64,000 bases of DNA from Ornithinimicrobium laminariae (GCF_019457945.1 NZ_JAHZSU010000002.1:496001-560000), one strand, 5' to 3'. Counted from the stretch's first letter, positions 8,679 to 17,385 are shown. A program made the numbers and translations. The notes: generated by a model from the letters alone, not told the origin.

Positions 8679-9506
8679 TCATCGCAGCACTCCAACCCGG
8701 CGCAGCGCAGCAATGCCGACGCCAGCAATAGCTACAGCGCTCAGGATTGCCAGCAAAGCTGCCGCTGCTGCTTGCGGCCGGGCCGTCAGGTCAATTGATG
8801 TGAACAGCCGGTAGGCCAACACCGGCAATGCCTCGGGATAGGACCGTCCCAACAGCCAGGTCACCTCGTAGGAGCCCAGCGTGTAGAGATAGATGATGAT
8901 CGCTCCAGCCAGCGCGGACGGCGCAGCCATCGGCAGAGTTACCCGGCGCAATCGCTGCCACGGGCCTGCCCCTAAGACGGCGGCAGCCTCCGACAACTCC
9001 GTCAGCCGAGAGCTCAAAGCCGCAGCAATGATGAGAGCGATAAAAGCCGATTCTTTCCAGGCAAACTCAATCACAATGGCCGTCGGGAAACTCCCGGCAA
9101 CCAGGGCCGGCCAGTCGCTCGGGGCTACTCCCAACCACCGAGGGAGCACTCCTCCGCCCGAGAGCAGCAGACCGATTGAGGCGGCTCCGATCAGGTGCGG
9201 CACCGGGAGGATAACGCTGGTCAAGGCAGCGAGTGCGGCGCGAATCCGCGAGACACTCACCAGCGCCAGGCCAGCCGGGACACCCAAAATCAATGCCAGG
9301 ATGGTCGAGGTGGTGGCGATCACGAACGACTCGCGTAGGCCCAGCCAGAGGTCACTAGACAGCGCGCCAAAAGCATCAGTGCTCAATCGCGGCTGACCCA
9401 CCAGGGGCATGAGACCAAAAGCGGTGAGCGCGATGGAGATGATCGAAATCGCCGACACGATGCCCACCAAAAGGGCTGCCGGCGCTAGGAGTCGTAACGA
9501 TCCCAT
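8679..9506 (-). CDS. ABC importer permease, first subunit (YnjC-like half)
   Basis: About 275 residues, six predicted membrane helices. The EAA-type loop reads LSEAAAVLGAGPWQRLRRVTLPMA. The ATG at 9506 shares its A with the TGA of the binding-protein gene (TGATG) and begins MGSLRLLAPAALL at a natural membrane entry. An in-frame start at 9533 would add nine polar residues overlapping the upstream gene. Together with the 7892 permease it corresponds to the two halves of YnjC. Confidence 0.9.
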   Translation of the reverse strand: MGSLRLLAPAALLVGIVSAISIISIALTAFGLMPLVGQPRLSTDAFGALSSDLWLGLRESFVIATTSTILALILGVPAGLALVSVSRIRAALAALTSVILPVPHLIGAASIGLLLSGGGVLPRWLGVAPSDWPALVAGSFPTAIVIEFAWKESAFIALIIAAALSSRLTELSEAAAVLGAGPWQRLRRVTLPMAAPSALAGAIIIYLYTLGSYEVTWLLGRSYPEALPVLAYRLFTSIDLTARPQAAAAALLAILSAVAIAGVGIAALRRVGVLR

Positions 9507-10750
9507 CACTCGACGAGCACGTTGGTGCGCCAACCCTCATCAAGGGCGGGCACCCACTGCGCTGATAACTCTGGGTCGGCCCCTTCGCTCAACTCTGCGT
9601 AAGGCGGCACCACCGGGGAATCCGGGATGGCTTCGAAAAGCGCAGCCCCTTCGTCATCTAAGAGGTCAGCGTCCAACACAGTGAACTGCCCCCATACTCC
9701 TGGGTCTGCCTTGAGTGCTTGCTGCTCGGGCGACAGGGCGAGGTTGGCGACGACCTTGGCCCCGGCCTGTTGCCCCGACGACGACGGCATCGCCAAGAAG
9801 CTGGCATTGCCGACGGTGCCCTCATCAAGTTGCAGCACTTGCGTGGTCTGCGGGAAGGTGCCGTTCTCGACGAGTTGGGTCAACGTCGCCGGGCCGTAGG
9901 TCATCGTGAAATCGACCTCGCCATCAATGAACAGTTGGTCGAGGGCGACTGAGTCCCGTGGGTAGGTTTCGCCCTCGCGCCACAGGTCAGGTTCGACTTC
10001 TTGCAGCCGCTCGAACAGCGCGGGTGAAAGATCGTCGTAGCTGCCCTGGTCAAACTCCAAAGGAACCTCTTCGGCACCACCAGCGCTTGAATAGAGTGCC
10101 TGCCGCAGGAAGACCGAGCCGGTGAAGTCTGGCGGCGCGGGGTAGGTGAAACGTCCGGGGTTTTCGCTCGTCCACTCCAGGATGCCTTCGAGGCTGGTCG
10201 GCGGGTTGGGCACTCGCTCCTCGTCATAGACAAAAGCGAACTGGGCCTTGTGCCAAGGGGCCTCACAACCATCGACAACATTGCCAAAGTCGTTGGTCAG
10301 CAACTCGTCGTCGGGGTCGGTGAAGGCCATGTTGGGCAGTTGATCCGTCCAACCGCACAGCCAGGCCCCGGCCTGTTGGCCCGCCGAGAAGTTGTCGCCA
10401 TTGACCCACACCAAATCAACATCGCCATCCTCGGTCCCGGCTTGGCGCTCGGACAACACCCGGGTCAACGCGTCTTGAGTAGAGGCGACCGGGACCCGTC
10501 GCAGAGTCACGCCCTCCTCGGCTGCTGCGGGGATCAAGACGTCGTCAACGTAAGCATTGCCCTGAGGGTCTCCTCCCCACATCCACAAAGAAACCTCTTG
10601 TCCCTGCGCCTGCTCCACCACGTCTTCCCACGGCTGGTCAGCCGAATCGTCTTGAACAGCTTCGTTGGCGGGGGCTGAACAGGCGGCCAAAACGAGTGAT
10701 GCGGCCACGGCTGAGCCAAGGCCTGCCGCGCTGCGGCGCAAGGAGGTCAT
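9506..10750 (-). CDS. ABC importer substrate-binding lipoprotein (YnjB-like)
   Basis: 414 residues, a secreted lipid-anchored solute receptor. The N-terminus is a lipoprotein signal with lipobox LAAC and Cys24. The mature protein has MWGGDPQGNAYVDD, a motif typical of the YnjB family, and VDLVWVNGDNFSAGQQAGAWLCGW further in, also family-like. It is the first gene of the importer operon. The start lies 29 bases from the divergent ynjF-like gene, so both promoters must be packed into or beside that gap. Substrate unknown; the family has been suggested to be thiamine-related elsewhere, but nothing here proves it. Confidence 0.9.
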   Translation of the reverse strand: MTSLRRSAAGLGSAVAASLVLAACSAPANEAVQDDSADQPWEDVVEQAQGQEVSLWMWGGDPQGNAYVDDVLIPAAAEEGVTLRRVPVASTQDALTRVLSERQAGTEDGDVDLVWVNGDNFSAGQQAGAWLCGWTDQLPNMAFTDPDDELLTNDFGNVVDGCEAPWHKAQFAFVYDEERVPNPPTSLEGILEWTSENPGRFTYPAPPDFTGSVFLRQALYSSAGGAEEVPLEFDQGSYDDLSPALFERLQEVEPDLWREGETYPRDSVALDQLFIDGEVDFTMTYGPATLTQLVENGTFPQTTQVLQLDEGTVGNASFLAMPSSSGQQAGAKVVANLALSPEQQALKADPGVWGQFTVLDADLLDDEGAALFEAIPDSPVVPPYAELSEGADPELSAQWVPALDEGWRTNVLVE

Positions 10751-10779
10751 GGGACCAGTTAATCGTGTAATGCTGCACC

Positions 10780-11421
10780 ATGCTTGATCACAGCGTGCGC
10801 CGAGTTTTCGATCCCGTCATGAAAGGTGCTGCAAAGGCGCTCGATAGACCGTGGATCAGCCCGGATCGGCTCTCGGTGGCTGGCCTGGTCATCGGGCTTG
10901 CCAGCGCGGGTTCGGCCGCCCTGCAGTGGTGGGGTTTGGCGCTGGTGTTGTGGCTGCTGAACCGGCTCGTTGATGGTCTTGATGGGCCGTTGGCCAGGCG
11001 GCGCAAGGCAGTCGGCCCAGCTGCGGGCGGGCGCGGACACAACTCTGAAGCCGGCGGATTCCTCGACATTTCTGCCGACTTCGTGGTCTATGGCGCTGCC
11101 GTGGTTGGAGTTGGGTATGGCGTGGTCGCCGGCTATGACTCGTCGTGGCTGCCGTTTGTGCTGGTGCTCTTTGCCTACTACATCAACGGTGCAGTGTTCT
11201 TGGCCTTTTCCTCCATCGCCGAACGCACCGGTCGGACGATGGAAGATGGCCGATCTTTGAGTTTCTTAGGCGGTCTAGCGGAGGGCACAGAAACCGTTAT
11301 AGCCCACTCGCTTTGGCTGATCTTCCCGGCCTACGCGGCTGGGATTGCCTGGGTATGGGCGGCTGTGGTGGCCATCAGCGCTACCCAACGGATCGTCGCG
11401 GGCTATCGCAGTTTGCTCTAG
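10780..11421 (+). CDS. CDP-alcohol phosphatidyltransferase (YnjF-like)
   Basis: 213 residues, a membrane enzyme of the class-I CDP-alcohol phosphotransferase family, which joins a CDP-linked lipid to an alcohol. The active site DGLDGPLAR ... GGFLDISAD provides the Asp residues that bind metal. Between AR and the following G there are about 18 residues where the family pattern has 8, an insertion of about 10 (Gly/Ala-rich). Several hydrophobic helices follow. It is divergent from a YnjB-type operon; in E. coli, ynjF also lies beside ynjBCD, so the link is probably functional. The acceptor alcohol is unknown. Confidence 0.87.
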   Translation: MLDHSVRRVFDPVMKGAAKALDRPWISPDRLSVAGLVIGLASAGSAALQWWGLALVLWLLNRLVDGLDGPLARRRKAVGPAAGGRGHNSEAGGFLDISADFVVYGAAVVGVGYGVVAGYDSSWLPFVLVLFAYYINGAVFLAFSSIAERTGRTMEDGRSLSFLGGLAEGTETVIAHSLWLIFPAYAAGIAWVWAAVVAISATQRIVAGYRSLL

Positions 11422-11437
11422 TGACTAGCCCGCGACG
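11394..11437. terminator. Long hairpin at convergent gene ends
   Basis: Perfect 12-bp arms CGTCGCGGGCTA (11394-11405) and TAGCCCGCGACG (11426-11437) enclose a 20-base loop that contains the TAG stop of the ynjF-like gene. No T-tract follows on either strand. It lies just before the end of the convergent reductase gene at 11451, so a bidirectional terminator or 3' end stabiliser is likely. Confidence 0.55.
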
Positions 11438-11450
11438 TGCCAGACAATGA

Positions 11451-12872
11451 TCAGTCGCGGTTAACCCAACGACGGCGCAGATCCGTGACGATGTTCGTTG
11501 CCTTCTTCACGATCGGCTTATCCAACGTCTTGCGAGCATCAGCAACAGCGGCATTCCACGGCGCATCGTTGTAGGTCGGATACGGGTGGATGACCCCCGC
11601 CAGATCGCGGGTCTTGAGGCCCTTGGACACGGCGAGCGTGATTTCGCCCAAGCTTTCACCTGCTCGCGGGCCGACGATTGTGGCGCCAACGATCTTTCCT
11701 GAGGAGTCCATGGCCAATCGGGCGAAGCCGTCAGGCTCACCCTCAGCCGTGGCGCGGTCAGTGTGGCTGTGCTGCACGGTGCTGATCTGGACGCCCTCTG
11801 GGGCCGGGTTGGTCGCTACTCCCACGGCAGCAACCTCTGGGTGAGTGAAGGTGACTCGCGGGATGGCCGAGGTGTCGACCTTGCGCGGCACACCCAGGAT
11901 GGCGTTGCTGGCCGCCAGGCTGCCGTGGCTACCTGCGGTGTGGGTGAACTGGGGGTAGCCACTCAGGTCGCCCGCTGCCCAGACCTTGGGGTTGGCCTTG
12001 CTGCGCAGGTGCTCGTCAACATCGACGAATCCGCCCTTGACGATCTCAACGCCTAACTTGTCCAGACCAAAGCCCTTCGTGCGCGGGGACCGCCCGACAG
12101 CGACGAGGAGGGCACCAAACGGCACACGCTCACCGTCTTCGAGCACCAGCTCGCGGCCCTCGACAGAGGACACGTTCTGACCGGTAATCAGCGTGACGCC
12201 GTCAGCCTCGAGGGCAGCAGCGACGAGGGTGCCGGCGTCCTCGTCTTCGCGCGGCATGATCCACGGCGCACCTTCGACGATCGTGACCGGAGCCCCCAGC
12301 CGAGCAAAAGCTTGGCCCAACTCGCAGCCGATGCTGCCGCCGCCCAAGATCACTAGGTCATCCGGCAATTCGGTCAGGTCCCACAGGGTGTCGCTGGTCA
12401 GGTAGTCGGCTTCGGCCAGGCCGGGAATCGGCGGCATAGCTGGTGTCGCCCCCATCGCTAACAGCGCCTGGCTGAAGGTGACGGTTTCGCCGTCGACTTC
12501 GAGCGTGGTCGGCGAGGTGAAAATGGCCTCCCCTTGCATCACGTTGACTCCCGCGTCTTCGGTCGCTTCAAACGAGTCGACCGGGGCGATGTGGGCGATG
12601 GCCTCATGCACGTGCTTCATCACAGCCGGGAAATCGACCGTGACGTCACTTGTCGTCACACCAAACGCGGTCGAGCCACGAGCGGTGGCTGCCGCAGCGC
12701 CAGCAGCGAGGAGAGCCTTGGAGGGCACGCACCCGGTCCACAGGCAGTCACCGCCAGGATTCTCCCGCTCAATCATTAATACGCGCGCGCCCAGACTTGC
12801 TGCGGTCTTGGCTCCGACGAGTCCGGCTGTGCCGCCACCAACGACGACGAGGTCCCAGGGTTGGTTATCCAT
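11451..12872 (-). CDS. Pyridine nucleotide-disulfide oxidoreductase (mercuric-reductase/lipoamide-dehydrogenase-like)
   Basis: 473 residues. FAD-binding VVVGGGTAGL is near residues 9-18, and the redox-active pair lies in GGDCLWTGCVPSK (Cys43, Cys48). NAD(P)-binding LVILGGGSIGCELGQAF is at about residue 175, followed by the second FAD segment VWAAGDLSG. The C-terminal HPYPTYNDA supplies the family His but replaces the usual Glu-type context of lipoamide dehydrogenase, as in uncharacterised MerA-like enzymes. No MerR or other mercury gene is nearby, so mercury reduction is not supported. The gene stands alone, 17 bases from the divergent flavoprotein at 12890. Confidence 0.88.
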   Translation of the reverse strand: MDNQPWDLVVVGGGTAGLVGAKTAASLGARVLMIERENPGGDCLWTGCVPSKALLAAGAAAATARGSTAFGVTTSDVTVDFPAVMKHVHEAIAHIAPVDSFEATEDAGVNVMQGEAIFTSPTTLEVDGETVTFSQALLAMGATPAMPPIPGLAEADYLTSDTLWDLTELPDDLVILGGGSIGCELGQAFARLGAPVTIVEGAPWIMPREDEDAGTLVAAALEADGVTLITGQNVSSVEGRELVLEDGERVPFGALLVAVGRSPRTKGFGLDKLGVEIVKGGFVDVDEHLRSKANPKVWAAGDLSGYPQFTHTAGSHGSLAASNAILGVPRKVDTSAIPRVTFTHPEVAAVGVATNPAPEGVQISTVQHSHTDRATAEGEPDGFARLAMDSSGKIVGATIVGPRAGESLGEITLAVSKGLKTRDLAGVIHPYPTYNDAPWNAAVADARKTLDKPIVKKATNIVTDLRRRWVNRD

Positions 12873-12889
12873 GCGCTTAGTCTCGCACT

Positions 12890-13975
12890 ATGTCTCCTGC
12901 TCAGCTTGATGGCCCAACTCCCCAACGTCTTGTCTTGGTCGGCGCGGGGCACACGCACCTGCACCTCCTGCGGCACGCCGATGCCCTTCGGGCAGCTGGG
13001 TATTGGATCACGCTCGTGGCTCCCACCTCTTTTCGCTATAGCGGAGTTGCTGTTTCCACCTCAACCGGGGCGCTGCCTGAAAACTATGGCCTGATCGATG
13101 TCAGCGCCTTGGCCAGGGGCAACTCTGTGGATCACATCGCCGACCGCATGGTGGATGTGGACAGAGATGCACGGATCGTCACAACAGCGAAAAGAGAACG
13201 CATCCCCTACGACGTCCTCTCGCTCAACCTCGGCAGTCAAGCCAGCAGCGAGGGCATAGACGTCGCGCAAGAAGTGACGCGGATCAAGCCGCTTGATGAG
13301 TTAGCCCAACTCAACGACCGCCTCGACGGGGCACGCCAGATCACCATCATTGGCGGCGGCCCGACCGCCTTGGAGTTGGCCGGAAACCTCAGCACGAGCA
13401 CCGGCCGCACGGTTCGAGTGGTCGAAGCCGGGCCAAGGTTGGCCTCAGGCCTGCCACCTAAGGCCAGCGCCGCCATTGCCAAGCTGCTGGCCAAACGGGG
13501 CGTCGAGATTATCCTGAATGCTCCAGTGACTACCATCAAGGACTCAATGCTGACCACCTCTGATGGCACGGTCTACAGCCATGACCTGGCCGTTCTAGCC
13601 ACCGGCCTCACCGCTGCGCCCGCACCAGCAGGCCTTGGCGGACCACGCGGCATACCCGTGCGGGGGACGTTGCAGCACCGTGATGACGATGACATTTATG
13701 CCTGCGGTGACGTTGCTGACTTCCTACTTGGCCCGCTGCCCAAGCTTGGTGTCTATGGGGTCCGGCAGGGGCCAGTCTTGTTGCGCAACTTGGTTGCCCG
13801 AGCAGCGGGTGAGCCGCACGAGCCCTTCAAGCCGCAGCGTTCCGCGCTGCAAGTTATCGATTTGGGTGCGACTCTTGGTCTAGCGGTGCGCGGCCGGTGG
13901 TGGTGGCTTGGCCGTGCACCGCTGCACCTCAAACGCAGGATTGACGCCCGGTGGCTGGCCCGGGTGAGAGAGTAG
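12890..13975 (+). CDS. NAD(P)/FAD-dependent oxidoreductase, type-II NADH-dehydrogenase-like
   Basis: 361 residues with the two-dinucleotide-binding-domain fold. FAD motif GAGHTHLHLLRH starts at residue 18, and the second Rossmann motif IIGGGPTALELAGN lies near 152. Segments FRYSGVAVSTSTGALPENY and YACGDVADF match the subgroup otherwise found as an N-terminal extension of selenophosphate synthetase. No SelD domain is present. It starts 17 bases from the divergent reductase at 11451-12872 and is followed within 4 bases by a TVP38-like gene, suggesting a membrane-associated redox role. The electron acceptor is unknown. Confidence 0.82.
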   Translation: MSPAQLDGPTPQRLVLVGAGHTHLHLLRHADALRAAGYWITLVAPTSFRYSGVAVSTSTGALPENYGLIDVSALARGNSVDHIADRMVDVDRDARIVTTAKRERIPYDVLSLNLGSQASSEGIDVAQEVTRIKPLDELAQLNDRLDGARQITIIGGGPTALELAGNLSTSTGRTVRVVEAGPRLASGLPPKASAAIAKLLAKRGVEIILNAPVTTIKDSMLTTSDGTVYSHDLAVLATGLTAAPAPAGLGGPRGIPVRGTLQHRDDDDIYACGDVADFLLGPLPKLGVYGVRQGPVLLRNLVARAAGEPHEPFKPQRSALQVIDLGATLGLAVRGRWWWLGRAPLHLKRRIDARWLARVRE

Positions 13976-13979
13976 GGCC

Positions 13980-14633
13980 GTGCAGTCAGACCCTCGCTCT
14001 AGCCAGTGGCTCAAGGTAATTCTGCTGCTCGTGATCTTTGCTGGCCTCTGGTGGGCGGTCGAAGCACTCGGCCTGGGCAGCGGCCAGATTCAAGAGCACG
14101 TGGACGACTCAGGGGCTTGGGGTCCGCTGGTGTTCTTTGGTCTGTATTCGATGCTCGCCCTGTTGCCCGTCCCCAAGGCAGTGCTCAGCATCTTGGGCGG
14201 CACACTGTTTGGCATGATCGGCGGGCTGCTCCTGTCATGGGGCGCCGCCATGGTGGGGGCGTGCGCTTCGTTCTATTTGGCTCGCAGCCTGGGTGCCGAG
14301 GCCGTCGAAAAACTCAGTGCTGGCCGACTCGATAAAGCTCTCAAGGTGCTCGAAGGCAATGGGATGACGGCCATCCTGACACTCCGACTGGTCCCGATCG
14401 TGCCGTTCACAGCGATCAACTACGGCGCTGGTCTGGCCAGTGTCCGCTTCCGCGACTACTTCTTTGGCAGTGCCCTAGGCATGGTCCCCGGCAGCATCGC
14501 CTACGTTGCAGTTGGGGCCTATGCCTCGACCAATCTGTGGATCGTGGGCAGCGCGGCGACAGCCCTGGTCTTGATGGTTGTCGGTGGCGGGTTCTATGGT
14601 CGCCGGTATGCCCGCAAACTTCCCAACCCGTGA
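13980..14633 (+). CDS. TVP38/TMEM64-type (VTT domain) membrane protein
   Basis: 217 residues, several hydrophobic helices. The VTT/SNARE-associated domain is recognisable by LALLPVPKAVLSILGGTLFG, then GACASFYLARSLG, and finally LRLVPIVPFTAINYGAG. Members of this DedA-related family are lipid scramblases or transporters, but this protein's cargo is unknown. GTG start, 4 bases after the preceding stop. Flavin disulfide-reductase genes often precede TVP38 genes in bacteria, consistent with this arrangement. The 3' end overlaps the next gene by 38 bases. Confidence 0.87.
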   Translation: MQSDPRSSQWLKVILLLVIFAGLWWAVEALGLGSGQIQEHVDDSGAWGPLVFFGLYSMLALLPVPKAVLSILGGTLFGMIGGLLLSWGAAMVGACASFYLARSLGAEAVEKLSAGRLDKALKVLEGNGMTAILTLRLVPIVPFTAINYGAGLASVRFRDYFFGSALGMVPGSIAYVAVGAYASTNLWIVGSAATALVLMVVGGGFYGRRYARKLPNP

Positions 14634-15516
14634 GCAGATCACCGCTGCCCATTCGCTGATTGAGGGCTTCGTTCGCCGCACTCCGGTCATCGACGTGACG
14701 CTGCCGAGCGGACAGGACGTGACCCTCAAACTGGAGTTGCTACAGCACACGAGTTCGTTCAAGCCTCGGGGAGCGTTCTTCAATGCCCTGAGCGCCAGCG
14801 AGCGCCCAACCCGTCTCGTGGCGGCATCTGGGGGCAATCATGGTTTGGCTGTGGCGCACGTGGGGCAAGAACTGGGCATAACTGCGCGAATATTCGTGCC
14901 GACGACTGCTCCGGCGGTCAAGGTTGAGCGCCTCGGCCGACTCGGGGCACAGGTCAACCAAATCGGGACTCGGTATGCGGAGGCGTTGGAAGCCAGTAAG
15001 GCTGCGGCTGGGGAGGCCGGCGCGTTGGCCATCCACGCCTACGACACGATGGCCACTGTCACCGGCCAAGGCAGCATCGGCCTCGAAATCGAAGAGCAAA
15101 CGCAGCCTGGCACGGTCTTGGTGGCAGTTGGCGGCGGCGGGCTGATCGGTGGGGTGGCTTCGTGGTTTGTCGGTCAACGCAAGGTCGTTGCCGTTGAGCC
15201 GCACGGGTGTCCCACGATGCACACGGCGCTCGCCGCGGGGTGGCCAGTTCCGGTCAGTCCAAGCGGCCTCGCGGCTGACTCGCTTGGCGCGCGCGTCATC
15301 GGCGAAGTGGGCTTTGCCGCGGCTCAAGCCGCTGGGGTTACCTCGGTGCTCATTGATGAAGATGCCATTCGTGTCGCTCAAACCTGGCTCTGGGATGAGG
15401 TCCGGATCGCTGCTGAGCCTGGTGGAGCAGTCGCGTTGGCGGCCTTGACGAGCGGCGCATACCGGCCTGCAGAGGGCGAACAGATCACCGTCATCGTGTG
15501 TGGTGGCAACGGCTGA
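14596..15516 (+). CDS. Serine/threonine dehydratase-like PLP enzyme
   Basis: About 306 residues of fold-type II PLP enzyme, which deaminates Ser/Thr or racemises Ser. The PLP lysine is in SSFKPRGA (Lys56), substrate loop SGGNHG follows, and the phosphate-binding loop is VGGGGLIGG. C-terminal VIVCGGNG closes the cofactor site with a Gly instead of the common Ser. There is no ACT regulatory domain, so it is shorter than biosynthetic IlvA. The start at 14596 lies inside the TVP38 gene; an ATG at 14608 is also possible. Dehydratase versus racemase activity cannot be decided. Confidence 0.85.
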   Translation: MVAGMPANFPTREQITAAHSLIEGFVRRTPVIDVTLPSGQDVTLKLELLQHTSSFKPRGAFFNALSASERPTRLVAASGGNHGLAVAHVGQELGITARIFVPTTAPAVKVERLGRLGAQVNQIGTRYAEALEASKAAAGEAGALAIHAYDTMATVTGQGSIGLEIEEQTQPGTVLVAVGGGGLIGGVASWFVGQRKVVAVEPHGCPTMHTALAAGWPVPVSPSGLAADSLGARVIGEVGFAAAQAAGVTSVLIDEDAIRVAQTWLWDEVRIAAEPGGAVALAALTSGAYRPAEGEQITVIVCGGNG

Positions 15517-15540
15517 GCGAGCCCAAGGCATACTCACTGC

Positions 15541-16017
15541 ATGGCAATCACCGAGACAGACCGACAGCACCTGCGGCGTTGCGTTGACCTTGCGGCTGAC
15601 GCAGTCGCCGATGGCGACGAACCCTTTGGCTCGGTGCTCGTCGACAAGGATGGCCTCGTGCTCTTTGAAGACCGAAACCGGGTCAAAGACGGCGACCACA
15701 CGCGCCATCCTGAATTGGCGATTGCCCAGTGGGCGGGGGCCAATATGGCTCCGGCCGATCGCGCCGAGGCAACGGTCTACACCTCAGGTGAACATTGCCC
15801 GATGTGTGCTGCCGCCCATGGGTGGGTCGGGTTGGGCCGGGTCGTCTTTGCCTCATCAACACCCCAACTGACGCAGTGGTTAAGCGATCTTGGCGTGCCA
15901 GCCGGCCGCGTCGCACCCCCGCCAATCAGCGTGGTTGCCCCCGCCGTGCCAACAGCAGGACCGGTGGAGGAGTTCGCCGACGAAATCCGGGACCTACACG
16001 TGCTCGCTCACCGCTGA
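15541..16017 (+). CDS. Nucleoside/guanine deaminase-like zinc enzyme
   Basis: 158 residues of the cytidine deaminase superfamily, which hydrolytically removes an amino group from bases. Zinc ligands are His in HPELA, with the catalytic Glu, and the pair of Cys in HCPMCAA. Length and the PFGSVLVD segment match guanine deaminase or TadA-like proteins; HPE replaces the usual HAE. It starts 24 bases after the PLP enzyme, probably in the same transcript. The 3' end overlaps the convergent SdpI-like gene by 24 bases. Confidence 0.83.
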   Translation: MAITETDRQHLRRCVDLAADAVADGDEPFGSVLVDKDGLVLFEDRNRVKDGDHTRHPELAIAQWAGANMAPADRAEATVYTSGEHCPMCAAAHGWVGLGRVVFASSTPQLTQWLSDLGVPAGRVAPPPISVVAPAVPTAGPVEEFADEIRDLHVLAHR

Positions 16018-16371
16018 AGCAGCTCGGTTGCCCAAGAATCCGCCGATGAGCAGCAGGAGGCCGGAGACAACAAAGGCGACCGAGGCGATCACCCCAGCCG
16101 CGTATTCAGCCCGGTCTGCGGCCACCAGATAGAGCACCCCCGTCGTGGCTGCGCCTACGAAGGCCTGCACGGCACCTGCCAGCAACCACGGGGCTGCGGT
16201 GCGATGCATGGCCTGCCAACAAGTTTCGCAGTGCTTGGACGCCTTGGTGCGCAGACCAGCAAAGCCGTTGCGTGGCAGTGTGTTCTGCAGCGCCTTGTGC
16301 CTGATGACCAGCATCAACACGCCGATCGCCACCAATGCGAGGTCCAGGGTGCGGACGAGATCCCACGTCAT
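15994..16371 (-). CDS. SdpI-like small membrane protein
   Basis: 125 residues with three predicted membrane helices. The segment RNGFAGLRTKASKHCETCWQ followed by AMHRTAAPWLLAG matches the central motif of SdpI-family proteins. In Bacillus, SdpI gives immunity to the SdpC toxin; most homologues are uncharacterised. No toxin gene is seen nearby. I choose the ATG at 16371 because it begins MTWDLVRTLDLALVAI, just before the first helix; the 35-residue upstream extension is polar and runs into the divergent promoter region. Confidence 0.7.
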   Translation of the reverse strand: MTWDLVRTLDLALVAIGVLMLVIRHKALQNTLPRNGFAGLRTKASKHCETCWQAMHRTAAPWLLAGAVQAFVGAATTGVLYLVAADRAEYAAGVIASVAFVVSGLLLLIGGFLGNRAASAVSEHV

Positions 16372-16406
16372 ACGAGGTTGAGCCTTTCTTTCCAAAGCCA
16401 ATTCAT

Positions 16407-16418
16407 AGGCAGTTGCCT
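16407..16418. promoter_or_regulatory. Small palindrome in a divergent promoter region
   Basis: AGGCAGTTGCCT, arms AGGCA/TGCCT, lies between the divergent SdpI-like (start 16371) and YHYH (start 16463) genes, which share a 91-base intergenic region. It could be an operator, but it matches no regulator I know. Confidence 0.25.
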
Positions 16419-16462
16419 TATTGTCCCGGATAACAACTCTAGGAACAGAAAGGCGCCTACCT

Positions 16463-17383
16463 ATGCGCAAGCCCACATTGTCTCAGCGGGGACTGGCAAT
16501 CAGCAGCGTTGCGGTCGCGATGTTTGTTGCCTCGTGCAGCAGCGACACCACAGACACCGAGGCGAGCAGCGATGCGGACACCGCCGTTTCGGCGACCAGC
16601 GACAGCGGCGACGATGCTGTCGCAACCACGGATGCCGCGAGTGACGCGACGGCAGTCATCGATTGCGACTACATCGCTGACTCTTTCCGTGATGTCACCT
16701 CAGCCAACGAGGACCTGCCCGACCCAGCATTGTCGGCAGCCTGTGAGGGCGACACCGTTGAGGTCGCTTCCAACACGATCCCTGACTATGAATACGTCGG
16801 CACCTCGCCGGGCGACCCCGAGGCTCAGGACATGACGATGTCTATCCCGGCAGAGCCTGTCGTGGCCGATGAGACCAGCCCTGTTGCCGAGCTTGGCCCG
16901 ATCGCCATGGCCGTCAACGGCGTCCCGATCTATGGCCCCACCGAGGGCACTGGTGGTGACGTGCTCTCGCTCGAAGGCGCCCTGTCCGAGTGCGGCAGCC
17001 ATAACGGTCCGACAGGTTTCCACCTACACCTGTTGGGTGCAGCCGAAGGCGTTGATTGCATGTTCTCCGCAGAAGAGCTCGAGTCCGAGACTCTGCTCGT
17101 GGGTTGGAGCCCTGACGGCTTCCCGATCATGTCTGGTCAGGCCGAAGGCTTGACCAGCAGCTATGAGCTGACCGATGAGTCGCTTTTCGCCACTGACACC
17201 CTGGCCGCGCACTCCTACGTGGAGGGCCTGGGCGACCTGGACGAGTGCAACGGTCGGATGGATGACGACGGCCAATACCGCTACTACACAACCGATAGCT
17301 ACCCCTACTACTTGGGCTGCTACACCGGTGAAGTTGCTGAGGACGCTCTCTCCGGCGTTGCCGGCGGCCCCGGTCAGGGCTGA
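16463..17383 (+). CDS. Secreted YHYH-domain lipoprotein
   Basis: 306 residues. Lipoprotein signal with lipobox VASC (Cys25), then a Ser/Asp/Ala-rich low-complexity linker to about residue 65. The rest is a YHYH domain: GPIAMAVNGVPIYGP, CGSHNGPTGFHLHLLG, and YRYYTTDSYPYYLGCYTG near the C-terminus, where the family name motif normally reads YHYH. Conserved Cys pairs suggest disulfides outside the membrane. YHYH proteins have no established function. A purine-rich AGAAAGG precedes the ATG. It is followed after 2 bases by a DUF305 gene. Confidence 0.85.
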   Translation: MRKPTLSQRGLAISSVAVAMFVASCSSDTTDTEASSDADTAVSATSDSGDDAVATTDAASDATAVIDCDYIADSFRDVTSANEDLPDPALSAACEGDTVEVASNTIPDYEYVGTSPGDPEAQDMTMSIPAEPVVADETSPVAELGPIAMAVNGVPIYGPTEGTGGDVLSLEGALSECGSHNGPTGFHLHLLGAAEGVDCMFSAEELESETLLVGWSPDGFPIMSGQAEGLTSSYELTDESLFATDTLAAHSYVEGLGDLDECNGRMDDDGQYRYYTTDSYPYYLGCYTGEVAEDALSGVAGGPGQG

Positions 17384-17385
17384 TT

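Noticed and set aside
11451..12872. Mercury-resistance operon
   Set aside because: Only the reductase-like gene is present; there is no MerR, MerT/P or MerB nearby and no N-terminal HMA domain.
14740..15708. Minus-strand frame of 322 codons opposite the dehydratase and deaminase genes
   Set aside because: Covers two well-supported plus-strand genes and shows no recognisable domain.
15994..16371. Sdp-type toxin-immunity pair
   Set aside because: SdpI-like immunity protein without any SdpA/B/C-like gene in the neighbourhood.
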